A DNA stretch of 64,000 nucleotides, taken from Vibrio lentus (lineage in GTDB: Bacteria; Pseudomonadota; Gammaproteobacteria; Enterobacterales; Vibrionaceae). Each line of letters opens with the position of its first letter. Position 1 is the stretch's first letter. A program made the translations under genes and the position numbers. The notes under the pieces were generated by a model. The model was given only the letters and a program-made list of their open reading frames with translations, was not told where the DNA came from and ran no database searches. The stretch is taken from the NCBI RefSeq assembly GCF_030409755.1, contig NZ_JAUFQE010000001.1:930001-994000 (forward strand). Direction: 5' to 3'. Shown one piece after another: positions 8,521-16,863 of this stretch.

Positions 8521-8838
8521 GCTCGCTTCCTCAATTACATTGGATTCATTGCGTATCGTTATTACCAACAATTAAATCATACAATAAGATGTAAATACGA
8601 GAGCGACGTTGTAGAAGTTCGATCTTGAACCAAAATCAGTCTTACACGTTGAAACGATCACAACAAAATAAATGGATAGGATGGTGATTTGAAGAGGAGT
8701 GAATCTGTAACCGACGAGGAATAGAGAGCCAGAAGATTATCGAAATCACTTAATTCTGGATTATGGCAACAATTCCATGATTTATAAGGTAAAACGGTTT
8801 ATACATAATAATGTGTTATTTAAAGTACTGAAATTATC
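8521..8838. other. Intergenic region between kduD and the MFS gene
   Basis: About 318 bases without a supported gene, holding both divergent promoters. A partly symmetric site with an AAACGGTTT core lies at 8789-8804 (GTAAAACGGTTTATAC) and could be an operator of the LacI or GntR kind. I see no convincing KdgR box and no hairpin terminator. Confidence 0.45.
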
Positions 8839-10170
8839 ATGACGCTCAAAGAAATCCTGAAAATTCCCAATGTCCGCTACTTCTTGATGTTTAGAAGCAG
8901 CTACTTTGCGCGTTTTTATTACCCTATTTTCACCTTACTCTATTTAGATTACGGATTAACCCTTTCTCAGTTTGCCATGCTTAATGTGGTTTGGGCGGCT
9001 ACCATTGTGCTTGCGGAAGTACCATCAGGAGCGTTCGCGGATACCTTAGGGCGCAAAAAGCTTGTGGTGCTCTCTTCAATTGTGATGTTCATTGAGATCG
9101 CCATGATCGCTCTTGGACCGACTGGAGATGCCAATCTAGTCTTCATTGTGTTTCTGGTTAACCGGATATTAAGTGGCTTAGCGATGGCGTTAGCCAGTGG
9201 AGCCGACGAGGCATTGGCTTACGACACCTTGAAAGACCAAGGTAACGAAGAATTATGGCCGCGAGTGTTACAAATCCAGCTTCGTGTCGCCTCTAGTGTG
9301 GGGATTTTTGTCACCTTGATTGGTGCTGCAATGTACGATGTAAACTTTATGGCGAACATCTTTCATGCTCTCGGATTAGCAGAGCCAGAAAGCACCAAAG
9401 ACCTGATGCGCATTCCTGTTTTCGCAACCCTATTTGTCGCGATGATCGCCATTTATGCCGCGGTTAACATGCGCGAAGAGAAAAAGGTGATGCCAAGCGA
9501 TCAAACCAAATTAGCAACCACCATTGCCAGCCTTAAATTAACGGCTGACACAGGTAAGTGGGTACTTGCTACGCCTTACGTGCTGTTCATCTTGCTGTAC
9601 TACAGCTTGTTCGAACACACCTCGAGAATGTTCCTAACCATGAACAGCCAATACTATCTTGCCATCGATATCCCTATCATCTACTTCGGTTTTATTGGCG
9701 CGGGGATCAGTTTACTCAAAATCATATTGGCAGGACAAAGCCGTAGGTTGGCAGAAAGCATCGAGCCTAAAACCTTCATTGTGGTCATGGGTTTAGCGAG
9801 CATGGTGACCTACTATTGGATCAGCTTAGGTTGGTCGATCTATGGTGTGCTCCCGGCACTGGTACTGATCTTTATCATCATGACGATGAACATATTCATC
9901 AGCTACCATCTGAACAAAAAGACGGAATCACACAACAGAGCCACCGTTCTCAGTTTCAAAGGCCTGATGTTTAACCTTGGGTATGGTTTGATCGGTATTT
10001 TATATGCCTACTACTATAAGTTAGTGTCTCAAGGCTACACCGCACAAGAGATAGAACAGAACCTCGACTTCTTGGCTTCACTGTCTTCGTTCTTCTACTA
10101 CTTCACCTTATTGTTCGTTTCGATCAGCGCGCTGTTCTATTTCAAAAACAAGAAGGAGCCTATCTTTTAA
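8839..10170 (+). CDS. Major facilitator superfamily transporter
   Basis: A 443-residue integral membrane protein with about 12 hydrophobic segments. The MFS loop 2-3 motif A is visible as GAFADTLGRKK near residue 65. The N-terminal half carries the further motif RILSGLAMALASGADEALAYD, typical of the tetracycline/multidrug-like MFS_1 group found in many Vibrio genomes. The substrate is unknown. The ATG lacks an obvious Shine-Dalgarno sequence (ACTGAAATTATC precedes it). It is divergent from kduD, which does not prove a link to uronate metabolism. Confidence 0.85.
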   Translation: MTLKEILKIPNVRYFLMFRSSYFARFYYPIFTLLYLDYGLTLSQFAMLNVVWAATIVLAEVPSGAFADTLGRKKLVVLSSIVMFIEIAMIALGPTGDANLVFIVFLVNRILSGLAMALASGADEALAYDTLKDQGNEELWPRVLQIQLRVASSVGIFVTLIGAAMYDVNFMANIFHALGLAEPESTKDLMRIPVFATLFVAMIAIYAAVNMREEKKVMPSDQTKLATTIASLKLTADTGKWVLATPYVLFILLYYSLFEHTSRMFLTMNSQYYLAIDIPIIYFGFIGAGISLLKIILAGQSRRLAESIEPKTFIVVMGLASMVTYYWISLGWSIYGVLPALVLIFIIMTMNIFISYHLNKKTESHNRATVLSFKGLMFNLGYGLIGILYAYYYKLVSQGYTAQEIEQNLDFLASLSSFFYYFTLLFVSISALFYFKNKKEPIF

Positions 10171-10312
10171 AAAAACGTCGATCTTTTCAAGAACGCTCGA
10201 ATACCGAATAGAGAGTAAAAGTGAGCCTCTGGCTATAAATAGACCATGTCGCTTCTTATCATGTGATTTTTTGTTAAGATAATCATAAAATTACATAACA
10301 CATGGAAGCGTC

Positions 10313-11194
10313 ATGTCTTTTAGTTGGATAGCTTTTACTCTTCTCGCAGCCTTCAGCCAATCTTGGCGCAATGCATTTCAAAGTAAACTAGCGGGCACAA
10401 TGAGTGTGGCTGGCGTGACGTTAGCTCGCTTTATTTGGGCTGGCCCAATCGCGCTTATTTATCTCTATTCGCTGTACCAATGGCAGCCAGTCTCCACGCC
10501 TAGTTTTTCCGGTGAGTTTGTGTTCTACATTGTTGCTGCTGCGATTATGCAGATCCTTGCGACAGGCTTGATGGTGATGCTATTTAAGCTAGAGAACTAT
10601 GCGATAGGTGCCGGACTCGCCAAATGTGAAGCTCCAGTTTCAGCGGTATTGTCCGTGCTGTTTTTTGGCACCGCTCTGACTATTACAGGTTGGGTTGGTG
10701 TACTTATTGGTACTTTGGGCGTACTCATAATGAGCAGTTCTTCTGGCTGGCGAAGCCTTTCTCCCAAAGTGTTTTTGTTAGGTATGGCTTGCAGTACAGC
10801 CTTTGCTTTAACGTCTCTTTGGGTTCGAGAAGCCAGCTTGAGCATCGGCCTCCCCTTCCCTCATAGCGCCGCATGGGTGCTGTTCCTAGTCATTTCCCTT
10901 CAGACAGTGATCATCTGTACGTATCTCTTTTTCAGAGAACGCGACACGCTGCGCCTGATATTCAAGAAGTCGAAACTGGTCGTCATGACAAGCCTAGCGA
11001 GTGTTATCGGTTCTCTCGGTTGGTTTAGCGCAATGTCACTTCAAGCCGTGCCCTATGTAAAAACATTAGGGCAAATCGAAGTGGTCTTTATGGTATTGAT
11101 TTCTTACTTCTGGTTGGGGCAAAGCATTGCTCGCAAAGACATTCTTGCACTGATTTTGCTTTCTATCGCCGCGGTCTTAGTAATGTGGCAGTAA
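10313..11194 (+). CDS. DMT-superfamily (EamA-type) transporter
   Basis: A 293-residue membrane protein with about ten hydrophobic helices in two repeated halves, the usual EamA layout (first half to GWVGVLIGTLGVLIMSSS, second half to DILALILLSIAAVLVMW). These carriers move small metabolites out of or into the cell across the inner membrane; the substrate cannot be read from sequence. The ATG follows GGAAGCGTC, a fair ribosome site. It stands alone, with 142 bases before it and over 230 after it. Confidence 0.85.
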   Translation: MSFSWIAFTLLAAFSQSWRNAFQSKLAGTMSVAGVTLARFIWAGPIALIYLYSLYQWQPVSTPSFSGEFVFYIVAAAIMQILATGLMVMLFKLENYAIGAGLAKCEAPVSAVLSVLFFGTALTITGWVGVLIGTLGVLIMSSSSGWRSLSPKVFLLGMACSTAFALTSLWVREASLSIGLPFPHSAAWVLFLVISLQTVIICTYLFFRERDTLRLIFKKSKLVVMTSLASVIGSLGWFSAMSLQAVPYVKTLGQIEVVFMVLISYFWLGQSIARKDILALILLSIAAVLVMWQ

Positions 11195-11318
11195 ATGGGT
11201 GATACCACCAACAATGAATGAAGAGCGTGAAGGAATTAGCAAATCACCTTACCTACATATCCAAAGCTATATGTTCGAAGTTATACATCAAAAGCCATAA
11301 CCTCAGTAAATATGTTGT

Positions 11319-11343
11319 GCCGCCGTATAAGTTTTACGGTGGC
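11319..11343. other. Hairpin in intergenic region upstream of small secreted protein
   Basis: GCCGCCGTA pairs with TACGGTGGC around a 7-base loop, a 9-bp stem with one G-T wobble. No T-run follows on either strand, so it is not a standard terminator. It could be an operator or an RNA element ahead of the gene at 11432. Confidence 0.45.
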
Positions 11344-11431
11344 GTAAAATGATAAGAACCACTTCCACATAATTTCTATAGTGCACGTATCAGCTATTCG
11401 TAATTACCTTTACTCAATAGGATACAGCCAA

Positions 11432-11677
11432 ATGAAAACACTCACTCAAATCGCACTCGCAACAATCGTATTTACAACCTCACTAATGGCATTCGCTGAA
11501 CCTGCGACGAGAAATGAAGCCCAACCCGAAGCTTCGACCATGACAGTGAAACATGAATCAATGACCGTGACGCTAACAGATAAGCATTTTACGTCTCCAG
11601 ACGAAGCTGAAACTGCTAACCCTCAGACGCTAACGCAAAATCACAAAACAAACTCAGCGCCACAACCTGCGATATAG
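11432..11677 (+). CDS. Small secreted protein of unknown function
   Basis: An 81-residue protein with a clean Sec signal peptide (MKTLTQIALATIVFTTSLMA, cleavage near AFA-EP). The mature chain of about 58 residues is polar, rich in Thr, Glu, Gln and Asn, lacks cysteine, and contains TMTVKHESMTVTLTDKHF, which may form a beta hairpin. It looks disordered outside that. The start used here follows AGGATACAGCCAA; a longer in-frame start at 11381 would bury the signal peptide. I do not recognise the family. It may be a small periplasmic stress or metal-response protein, but nothing proves that. Confidence 0.6.
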   Translation: MKTLTQIALATIVFTTSLMAFAEPATRNEAQPEASTMTVKHESMTVTLTDKHFTSPDEAETANPQTLTQNHKTNSAPQPAI

Positions 11678-11960
11678 TGATAGCACCAGTAAGACAAACC
11701 ATTGGTTTACTCGTCATCAAAAACGTTCACATCAGCTTAGGTGTGGACGGCATTATTCAAAGAGGCGTACTACTCTCTTTGATCCTGAAAAACATAAAGC
11801 TGAAAGTAGATAGGTGAACAGGTAAACAAAGAAACTGCCACCAATTCAGTAACACAACATAAGGGTTAATTTACTGTCAGGAAATCGATAAGCACGGCAT
11901 CGATGACTAGTATTAAGCTTAGATTCAACCATAATCTAATTATTGTTAACGTTAGCTTAA

Positions 11961-12872
11961 ATGGTTTGTTTAATGGATCTCAATCTTCTCAAAACCCTAG
12001 ATGCGGTAATGAAAGCACGCAGTGTGAACGTTGCAGCGGAAGCATTAGGCATTTCAGCCCCGGCGGTAAGCCAATCCCTCAACCGATTAAGAGAACAATA
12101 CAACGACCCTTTGTTCATACGAGAAGGACGCGGAATTGCACCAACAAACTTTGCCATTGAGTTGCATGCAGAAGTGCAAGAGCCTTTGAATTTACTCTTA
12201 AATGGGTCTAAGTCACGCCAACACTTTGATGCCCAAAATAGTCGCCGTACCTTCCGAATATCCAGCCACAAAGACATCGATATATTGGTCGTTCCCGAAC
12301 TAACCAAGTATCGAACCGAGCATGCTCCCAATACCAACATGGAAGCTGACATTGAACACCTTGATGAACAATCACGACAAGCCGATTTAAGACAACGCAA
12401 AGTCGATGTTATTTTGTCTACCGTTCCCCTAGAAGAACATGGTTACGACAACGTGAAGCTGTTTGAACAACGCCTTGTAGTAGTACTGAATGCAAGTCAC
12501 CCTCGCATTCAAGGCAGCATAACGATGGAGCAATTTTTTGCCGAAGAACACATCATTTGGCAAACACAAAGAATGAATAACTACACCCTTGATTCGGTCA
12601 GTAACGTACCGTTGCCCGTACGAAGGGTCGCCTACAAAACAAGTTCCGCACTCACTGGATTGGTATTGGCTAGCCAGACAGAGTGGCTGTGTGTAACAGC
12701 GAGTTCCATTGCAGAGAAAGTGTCCAAAAACGATCAATATCGAATTGTTGAGTTGCCATTTTCAACTGAGCCAGTGCCCATTTATATGACTTGGCATCAC
12801 TCTCAACGTAATGACAACGGACATAAGTGGTTTCGCGACGCGTTGATTTCCGCCACTCAATCCCTCACTTAA
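11961..12872 (+). CDS. LysR-family transcriptional regulator
   Basis: A 303-residue LysR protein. The N-terminal HTH reads MDLNLLKTLDAVMKARSV, then AAEALGISAPAVSQSLNRL, then DPLFIREGRGIAPT. The effector domain follows (RTFRISSHKDIDILVVPEL). The alternative start at 11973 (MDLNLL) is equally credible because neither has a clear ribosome site. It points toward the DUF3302/HlyD pair 175 bases downstream, separated by a strong hairpin, and so may regulate that pair from the same strand. The ligand is unknown. Confidence 0.88.
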   Translation: MVCLMDLNLLKTLDAVMKARSVNVAAEALGISAPAVSQSLNRLREQYNDPLFIREGRGIAPTNFAIELHAEVQEPLNLLLNGSKSRQHFDAQNSRRTFRISSHKDIDILVVPELTKYRTEHAPNTNMEADIEHLDEQSRQADLRQRKVDVILSTVPLEEHGYDNVKLFEQRLVVVLNASHPRIQGSITMEQFFAEEHIIWQTQRMNNYTLDSVSNVPLPVRRVAYKTSSALTGLVLASQTEWLCVTASSIAEKVSKNDQYRIVELPFSTEPVPIYMTWHHSQRNDNGHKWFRDALISATQSLT

Positions 12873-12950
12873 ACTCCCTCTCCAATTAAGCCCCTTATAT
12901 ATCTAATTAAGCCAAAACGCACTCTGGATTAAGTAATACTTAAATGTCAT

Positions 12951-12984
12951 TTAACCTTTACCCTATCGATTGGGTAAGGGTTAA
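12951..12984. terminator. Long hairpin between LysR gene and DUF3302 gene
   Basis: TTAACCTTTACCC pairs with GGGTAAGGGTTAA over an 8-base loop (one G-T wobble), followed by CTTTTATG. The T-run is short, so it is either a weak terminator for the LysR gene or an operator/leader element for the pair starting at 13048. Confidence 0.55.
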
Positions 12985-13047
12985 CTTTTATGCTCTCTAA
13001 TTCTGCTGAAATTAATGGTCGATTTCATCTGTAATAGAGAGAACATT

Positions 13048-13356
13048 ATGAACCTTACTTTAGATTACTTATCTTTGGGTATTTTGATCCTCGTACTACT
13101 GATCTTAGTGTACGGACTCGTTGTTATTCACGATATTCCTTATGAAATTGCTGTAAAACGCAATCACCCCCATCAAGATGCCATCCACGTAGCGGGCTGG
13201 GTCAGCCTCTTTTTCTTACATGTAATGTGGCCACTACTTTGGGTGTGGGCCATGTTGAGTGAGCCTTTGAGAGCAACGAATACCGAACAATCAAAGCTCG
13301 ATGAGCTGGAAAAACGTATCGATGCGCTGCAAGCAAAAACCGAGGGAGAGCAGTAA
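13048..13356 (+). CDS. DUF3302 inner-membrane protein (YibI/YiaW-like)
   Basis: A 102-residue protein with two hydrophobic segments (about residues 6-27 and 48-70) separated by IHDIPYEIAVKRNHPHQDAI, a typical DUF3302 pattern, then a charged coiled tail (LDELEKRIDALQAK). The stop codon TAA shares one base with the ATG of the HlyD-family gene downstream, so the two are co-translated. E. coli has the same pair as yibI-yibH and yiaW-yiaV. The ATG at 13048 follows AGAGAG; an earlier in-frame start is unlikely. It probably forms part of an efflux or envelope complex with its partner. Confidence 0.85.
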   Translation: MNLTLDYLSLGILILVLLILVYGLVVIHDIPYEIAVKRNHPHQDAIHVAGWVSLFFLHVMWPLLWVWAMLSEPLRATNTEQSKLDELEKRIDALQAKTEGEQ

Positions 13357-14474
13357 TGGAAACCTTGATAATTTTAAGCTATATCGCACTGTGTGTGATT
13401 GTATTCCGTGTATTAAAGCTGCCTAAAAACAAATGGACAATTACAACCGCGACTGTCATCGGAGCCTTCTTGGTAGGTTGGATATTCTTATACATGGCGA
13501 TGTATCAGCCAGTAGCAAGAGTCGCTGGCGTATATAGTGTTACTACCCCAATCACATCCGAAGTTTCGGGTGAAGTCACCGATGTTTTTGTGCAAGGTAA
13601 TGTTGCTTTGAAGAAAGGTACCCCTTTGTACCAAATAGATCCGACACCATTCCAAGCAAGTGTAGACAGAGCCACAGCGGAAGTAACCGCGACGAAAGCC
13701 GCCATTGATGAACTGCTTCTATCAAAGCAAAACATCCGCGAATCAATCAAAAAAACACAAGCTCAACTTGTCTTCAATGAAAAAGAATTGAGCCGTTTTA
13801 TCGAGCTGGCAAAAAGTGATTTTGCCTCTCAAACAAAAGTAGACAAATTTACCGACTCCATTGCAGAACTCAAAGCAGTTCAGGCACAAAACCATATTCA
13901 ACTTAACGTGGCGGATTCGAAGATTGCACAACAATTGGCCGCAAAAAAAGTTCACCTTGCCGAGCTCGATAAAGCTCAGTTCGACCTCAATAAAACATTG
14001 GTTGTTGCGCCGACAGATGGCTATGTCACACAGGTAGCGTTGCGCCCAGGCATGAAAAGCCGTGTCGTTCCTTTCCAAGGGAACCTAACGTTTGTGCATG
14101 ACGAATCTAAAACCATTGTCGCAGCATTCAAACAAAACCCAGCGCGTTATATCAAACCCGGCTACGAAGCAGAAGTGACCTTCAAAACGATTCCCGGCCA
14201 CGCTTACCGAGCAAAAGTCGTGGATGTATTAGACATCTTCAAACAAGGTGCCGTCACACCTTCGGGTAATCTAAATGATCCTCTTCAGAGAGTCGGTGGT
14301 CGCGTCTTAGTGAAAGTTGAGCTTATTCAACCAGAGCTATTGAATGGTCAACCTATCCCTGCAGGAACAGATGCGCATGTCGCCGTGTATTCACCGAAAT
14401 GGGAAATGTTCTCTATCGTGCGTAAAGTGATTCTACGTATGCAAAGCTGGCAAAACTGGGTTTTTGAAGGTTAG
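13356..14474 (+). CDS. HlyD/EmrA-family membrane-fusion protein (YibH/YiaV-like)
   Basis: A 372-residue periplasmic adaptor. An N-terminal membrane region (about residues 1-50, two helices) precedes a lipoyl half (SEVSGEVTDVFVQGNVALKKG), a long alpha-helical hairpin (residues about 100-210, ending in AQFDLNKTLVVAPTDGYV), and a beta-barrel region. Adaptors of this kind bridge an inner-membrane pump and an outer-membrane channel, but no pump gene is adjacent. It overlaps the DUF3302 gene by one base. The same pairing in enterobacteria is of poorly known role. A good GGGAGAG ribosome site lies inside the upstream gene. Confidence 0.88.
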   Translation: METLIILSYIALCVIVFRVLKLPKNKWTITTATVIGAFLVGWIFLYMAMYQPVARVAGVYSVTTPITSEVSGEVTDVFVQGNVALKKGTPLYQIDPTPFQASVDRATAEVTATKAAIDELLLSKQNIRESIKKTQAQLVFNEKELSRFIELAKSDFASQTKVDKFTDSIAELKAVQAQNHIQLNVADSKIAQQLAAKKVHLAELDKAQFDLNKTLVVAPTDGYVTQVALRPGMKSRVVPFQGNLTFVHDESKTIVAAFKQNPARYIKPGYEAEVTFKTIPGHAYRAKVVDVLDIFKQGAVTPSGNLNDPLQRVGGRVLVKVELIQPELLNGQPIPAGTDAHVAVYSPKWEMFSIVRKVILRMQSWQNWVFEG

Positions 14475-14730
14475 CAATTAGCGTCAAAGCAATAACTGCG
14501 AATTTAATGCTATTGAATTCAAACCAGTAAAGATAACTAGAATGAACTCAACGCACATCACAAATACAACTGTAAAGAGCGTGCTTGTCGCGCTCGTATT
14601 GTTTGATGTAAACATAGAGGTAAGTGTAAGAAGGAAAGCCTAAGTTACTTGGTTGAATGACGACTGTCTGGCATTATGCGCCCAAGAAATCTGTGGTTAT
14701 TACACGGTAAAGAATGAACGAAGGTAGTAA

Positions 14731-15519
14731 GTGGTAGAAAACAGCCAACAATTAAGTGACCGTTACGACGAACATGGTTACTTTGTTATCAGAAATTATT
14801 TCGATGAAGCTCAAATTGCATCGCTTAGAAAAGTCGTGCTGAAATTCCATGAATCATGGAAAGCAGACAACGAAGAGTTCTATCAAGAAGAGGCATTTAA
14901 CTCATCTTTGATTACCGGAAGCGAGTATCTATCCGCCGACGATAGAACCGTACTGTTTGACTTCATCAGCTCAAAAAAAGTAATGGAAGTGGTCGATGCG
15001 GTAATACCGAACAAACCTGCCTTCATGAACACGCAGCTGTTTTTCAACCCTGTGAACCCGCAACAAAAAGACTTCTGGCATCGCGACTGTCAATACGACT
15101 ACGACATTGATGACCAGATGAAAGTCATCATGGAAACTCAAGTATTGCACCTCCGTGTACCACTATTTGATGAACCCGGGATGGAGCTTATCCCCGGAAC
15201 ACACAAACGCTGGGACAATGAAGAAGAATACAACGTTCGCCAAGAAGAAAATGGTAAAGTGAGCAGCGATGATATCTCTGGTGGCAAGCAGATACCGTTA
15301 GAAGCGGGCGACTTATTGGTGTTTTCAGCGGATATGATCCATCGAGGTAGATACGGATTGGATCGTTTGGCCTTGGATATTTTGATCTTTGATTCTGCGG
15401 CCGATTATGTCGACTACGTCGATGACGATTGCTTACCAACTCCACCAATGTTGAACAAGATTACCGATCCTAGACTGTTTATGAACACGCTATACTTAAA
15501 GTCGATGCAGTGCTCATAA
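14731..15519 (+). CDS. Phytanoyl-CoA dioxygenase (PhyH) family protein
   Basis: A 262-residue non-haem Fe(II)/2-oxoglutarate oxygenase. The N-terminus has the PhyH pattern YDEHGYFVIRNYFDEAQIA. The metal ligands are visible as HxD in FWHRDCQYD (His117, Asp119) and a distal His204 in MIHRGRYGLDR, with a nearby Arg for 2-oxoglutarate. It starts at GTG with AAGG seven bases upstream. It lies 20 bases before an MDR oxidoreductase gene and is probably co-transcribed with it. Family members hydroxylate lipids, amino acids or secondary metabolites; the substrate here is unknown. Confidence 0.85.
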   Translation: MVENSQQLSDRYDEHGYFVIRNYFDEAQIASLRKVVLKFHESWKADNEEFYQEEAFNSSLITGSEYLSADDRTVLFDFISSKKVMEVVDAVIPNKPAFMNTQLFFNPVNPQQKDFWHRDCQYDYDIDDQMKVIMETQVLHLRVPLFDEPGMELIPGTHKRWDNEEEYNVRQEENGKVSSDDISGGKQIPLEAGDLLVFSADMIHRGRYGLDRLALDILIFDSAADYVDYVDDDCLPTPPMLNKITDPRLFMNTLYLKSMQCS

Positions 15520-15539
15520 ACCACGAAGGTGCCCGAACT

Positions 15540-16529
15540 ATGACTGACACTAAGCAAAATACCCGAATTAGCCAGTTCCGCTTCGGTCAGCCGAAGGAGT
15601 CTCTCAAGCTAGAACATGTCACTTTAGGGACACTAGATAAGGATAAGGTTCGAGTAAGAGTTGAGGCGACCAACATCAATCCTAGTGATCTGTTGTCGAT
15701 TTATGGTGTTGGGCAGTACAAGCACAGCCACCAGCCACCGAGAGTTCCGGGATTTGAAGCGGTCGGAAGGGTTGTAGAGTCCAGTATTGCTGAGTTTTCA
15801 GTAAATCAGCGCGTGCTCGTGGCAACCAGTGGAACATGGCAGAACTATGTCGATGTATCACCAGATGATCTGTTCCAAATTCCTCAGCATCTAGAAAGTG
15901 GCTACGCCTGCCAGTTGTACATTAATGCGCTAACCGCGTGGGTTCTGACGACAGACGTGGCTAAGCTAAGCCAAGAAGATGTGTTGATCATCAATGCGGG
16001 CAGCTCAGCCATCGGTAAGATATTCTCTCAATTATCAGAATCACTCGGCTTCAAAATCATTGTCGTTACATCACAGCCGAAACGATACCCGACAATTTCA
16101 AGTTGGGTGTTAGATGCAAATGATAATTTAGTTTCTCAAATTAAGGCGTTAGACTTGCCTATGCCGACCGTTGCCTTCGATGCGATTGGCGGTTCGCCCG
16201 GAACTGAGCTTATCCATACTCTTAGTAACAAAGGGCGCTTTATCAACTATGGCACGCTTTCTCTGGATTTTTACGAGCCACGTTTTTTTGAGCAAGCAAA
16301 AAGCCAAGGCATCGATTTCAGTACCTTCTTTTTACGTTATTGGGAAGAGGCTGAAGGCAAAGATGTTCGCCGTGAAAAGTTCACAAGCATGCTAGATCAC
16401 TTCATCACAAACGACATACAGCTCGACGTTGACCGCTATCTGCTATTCGATGAAGTGCAAACCGCGATTGATATCATTGAATCGAAAACCACGCGATTAG
16501 ATGGCAAGATCATATTGCTTCCGATTTAG
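15540..16529 (+). CDS. MDR-family oxidoreductase (quinone reductase / enoyl reductase-like)
   Basis: A 329-residue zinc-independent medium-chain dehydrogenase/reductase. It has a GroES-like N-terminal half (NINPSDLLSIYGVGQY, then PGFEAVGRVVES) and a Rossmann half (DVLIINAGSSAIGKIFSQL, then TVAFDAIGGSPGTELI). Structural zinc cysteines are absent, as in quinone oxidoreductases and Etr1-type 2-enoyl reductases. I chose ATG 15540, which follows GAAGGTG; the in-frame start at 15510 would overlap the dioxygenase gene and adds ten unsupported residues. Pairing with the PhyH oxygenase suggests a short oxidation/reduction route on an unknown metabolite. Confidence 0.82.
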   Translation: MTDTKQNTRISQFRFGQPKESLKLEHVTLGTLDKDKVRVRVEATNINPSDLLSIYGVGQYKHSHQPPRVPGFEAVGRVVESSIAEFSVNQRVLVATSGTWQNYVDVSPDDLFQIPQHLESGYACQLYINALTAWVLTTDVAKLSQEDVLIINAGSSAIGKIFSQLSESLGFKIIVVTSQPKRYPTISSWVLDANDNLVSQIKALDLPMPTVAFDAIGGSPGTELIHTLSNKGRFINYGTLSLDFYEPRFFEQAKSQGIDFSTFFLRYWEEAEGKDVRREKFTSMLDHFITNDIQLDVDRYLLFDEVQTAIDIIESKTTRLDGKIILLPI

Positions 16530-16863
16530 AAAAAGCAAAAAATATTACCGCTAACAAAATCAATCTCACCATAGTCAGTCAGCATATTCACGACAATACC
16601 AAACACTGTGGCCTTGACCCTGAGACTCAATCGCACAAAGCGATTCCTATAACAACATCACTAACAGAATACTCACTCATAATGGTGCAGCTCTCCTTTC
16701 AGTAACGTGTAATATTTTCGACCGTTCAGACATAAAAATAGGCCTCAACAATGTGAGGCCTATCTGCAGATTATCACGACTTAAACGATAAGTAGCCTTT
16801 AGTAGAGTGGCTATTTACCAGAACTAAATGTCATTACAACACGCAAAAAATATGAAGCTTAGA
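16530..16863. other. Intergenic region between MDR gene and MFS pseudogene
   Basis: A 334-base gap between convergent genes. Apart from the terminator-like hairpin at 16733-16763 I see no coding or RNA feature. Confidence 0.5.
16733..16763 (-). terminator. Rho-independent terminator downstream of the MFS pseudogene
   Basis: Read on the minus strand, ATAGGCCTCA and TGAGGCCTAT form a 10-bp stem with a 6-base loop followed by a TTTTTATG tail. It lies 100 bases past the stop codon of the minus-strand MFS gene. Confidence 0.75.

Noticed and set aside
8521..8571. Upstream ATG for KduD
   Set aside because: It would add 17 residues before the conserved start and lacks the GAGGAAG ribosome site found at the chosen ATG.
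12429..12737. Minus-strand open frame within a LysR gene
   Set aside because: Shadow of the LysR effector domain; no motif of its own.
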